From an uncultured Bacteroidales bacterium (GTDB lineage Bacteria > Bacteroidota > Bacteroidia > Bacteroidales > FEN-979), in assembly GCA_903925275.1 (NCBI GenBank), contig CAIYES010000036.1:1-32129 (forward strand): a stretch of DNA of 32,129 bases, in the 5' to 3' direction. Position 1 is the first letter of the stretch; every line of letters starts with the position of its first letter. Positions 31,946 to 32,129 of this stretch are shown in pieces. A program made the position numbers and the translations under genes. A model generated the notes under the pieces. The model ran no database searches. It had not been told where the DNA came from and saw only the letters and a list, made by a program, of their open reading frames with translations.

Positions 31946-32129
31946 ATGAAAATAGTTTCCATTGTGGGAGCCCTAGAAATAGCTGGATTTAAAATCTCTC
32001 TATTAAAAAAGAAGTTCCTACCATATTCAACAAAATCAAGCCTTCCACAAAACGATATTCTCATAAAATTATATTTAAAATTACCAATTCTGCAATGGTT
32101 ATTTGGAAAGCAGACATTCGCCGTTGGAA
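31946..32129 (+). CDS. Partial ORF resembling the C-terminus of a SAM methyltransferase
   Basis: An open frame of 61 codons from an ATG 15 nt after the RNase P RNA tail; it runs off the window. The first residues (MKIVSIVGAL) look like the N-terminus of UDP-GlcNAc 2-epimerases, but the rest does not. The segment FLPYSTKSSLPQ and KLYLKLPILQWLFGKQTF resembles the last 40-50 residues of class I SAM methyltransferases found in surface polysaccharide clusters. An in-frame TAA lies 12 nt upstream of the ATG, so the methyltransferase core is absent. It may be a truncated remnant or a short unrelated gene. Both likenesses are from memory and weak. Confidence 0.4.
   Translation, partial: MKIVSIVGALEIAGFKISLLKKKFLPYSTKSSLPQNDILIKLYLKLPILQWLFGKQTFAVG

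Overview
The window reads as chromosomal DNA of a Bacteroidota bacterium, probably class Bacteroidia, at moderate GC. The signs are promoters of the Bacteroidota form (TTG, 19-20 nt, TAnnTTTG) upstream of the FIST gene, HU, rpmH and a THX-type ribosomal protein gene; a THX gene of the Bacteroidota form; a YfhO-family membrane protein; and little use of Shine-Dalgarno sequences. Citrate lyase genes suggest fermentative or citrate-cleaving metabolism. No phage, plasmid, transposase or CRISPR genes are visible.

Layout. 42-4188 (minus): an envelope operon of a YbdG-type mechanosensitive channel, a YegS-type lipid kinase and an LtaS-like phosphoglycerol transferase. 4428-9833 (plus): a FIST sensor protein and a 1416-residue hybrid histidine kinase, a likely signalling pair. 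10150-12922 (plus): citrate lyase, with the acyl-carrier (CitD) and beta (CitE) subunits fused, followed by CitF. 12920-13458: a cassette of inverted heptanucleotide arrays around a small four-helix-bundle gene. 13459-17293 (plus): recQ, a methyltransferase, a small secreted protein made of 11-residue FPD repeats, and a 3-methyladenine DNA glycosylase. 17402-19654 (minus): HU, fmt and a membrane-anchored TPR protein. 19755-21539 (plus): a TrmH-family methyltransferase, THX and rsmG. 21677-25799 (plus): an OPT peptide transporter, a PqqD-like protein and a PepD dipeptidase, possibly a peptide-use group. 25945-30016 (plus): rpmH (bL34), a YfhO-family protein and a glycosyltransferase. 30022-31377 (minus): a MATE transporter. 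31426-31930 (plus): an unusual RNase P RNA gene. From 31946 a partial ORF runs off the window.

The most striking content is non-coding. First, a dispersed family of 7-nt tandem repeats (TGACAAR) occurs as five arrays. Three of them start exactly on the stop codon of the preceding gene, so the TGA of the first unit is the gene's own stop, and one pair of inverted arrays encloses a four-helix-bundle gene and fills the citF-recQ interval to the base. A second heptamer (TAGGCAR) has the same design: a stop codon first and an R at position 7. Second, the RNase P RNA carries a 44-nt palindrome inside helix P12 and an extra 12-bp hairpin between the P2 and P4 3' strands, while P1, P2 and P4 still pair. 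Its promoter is mirrored by an identical -10-type box facing the MATE gene.
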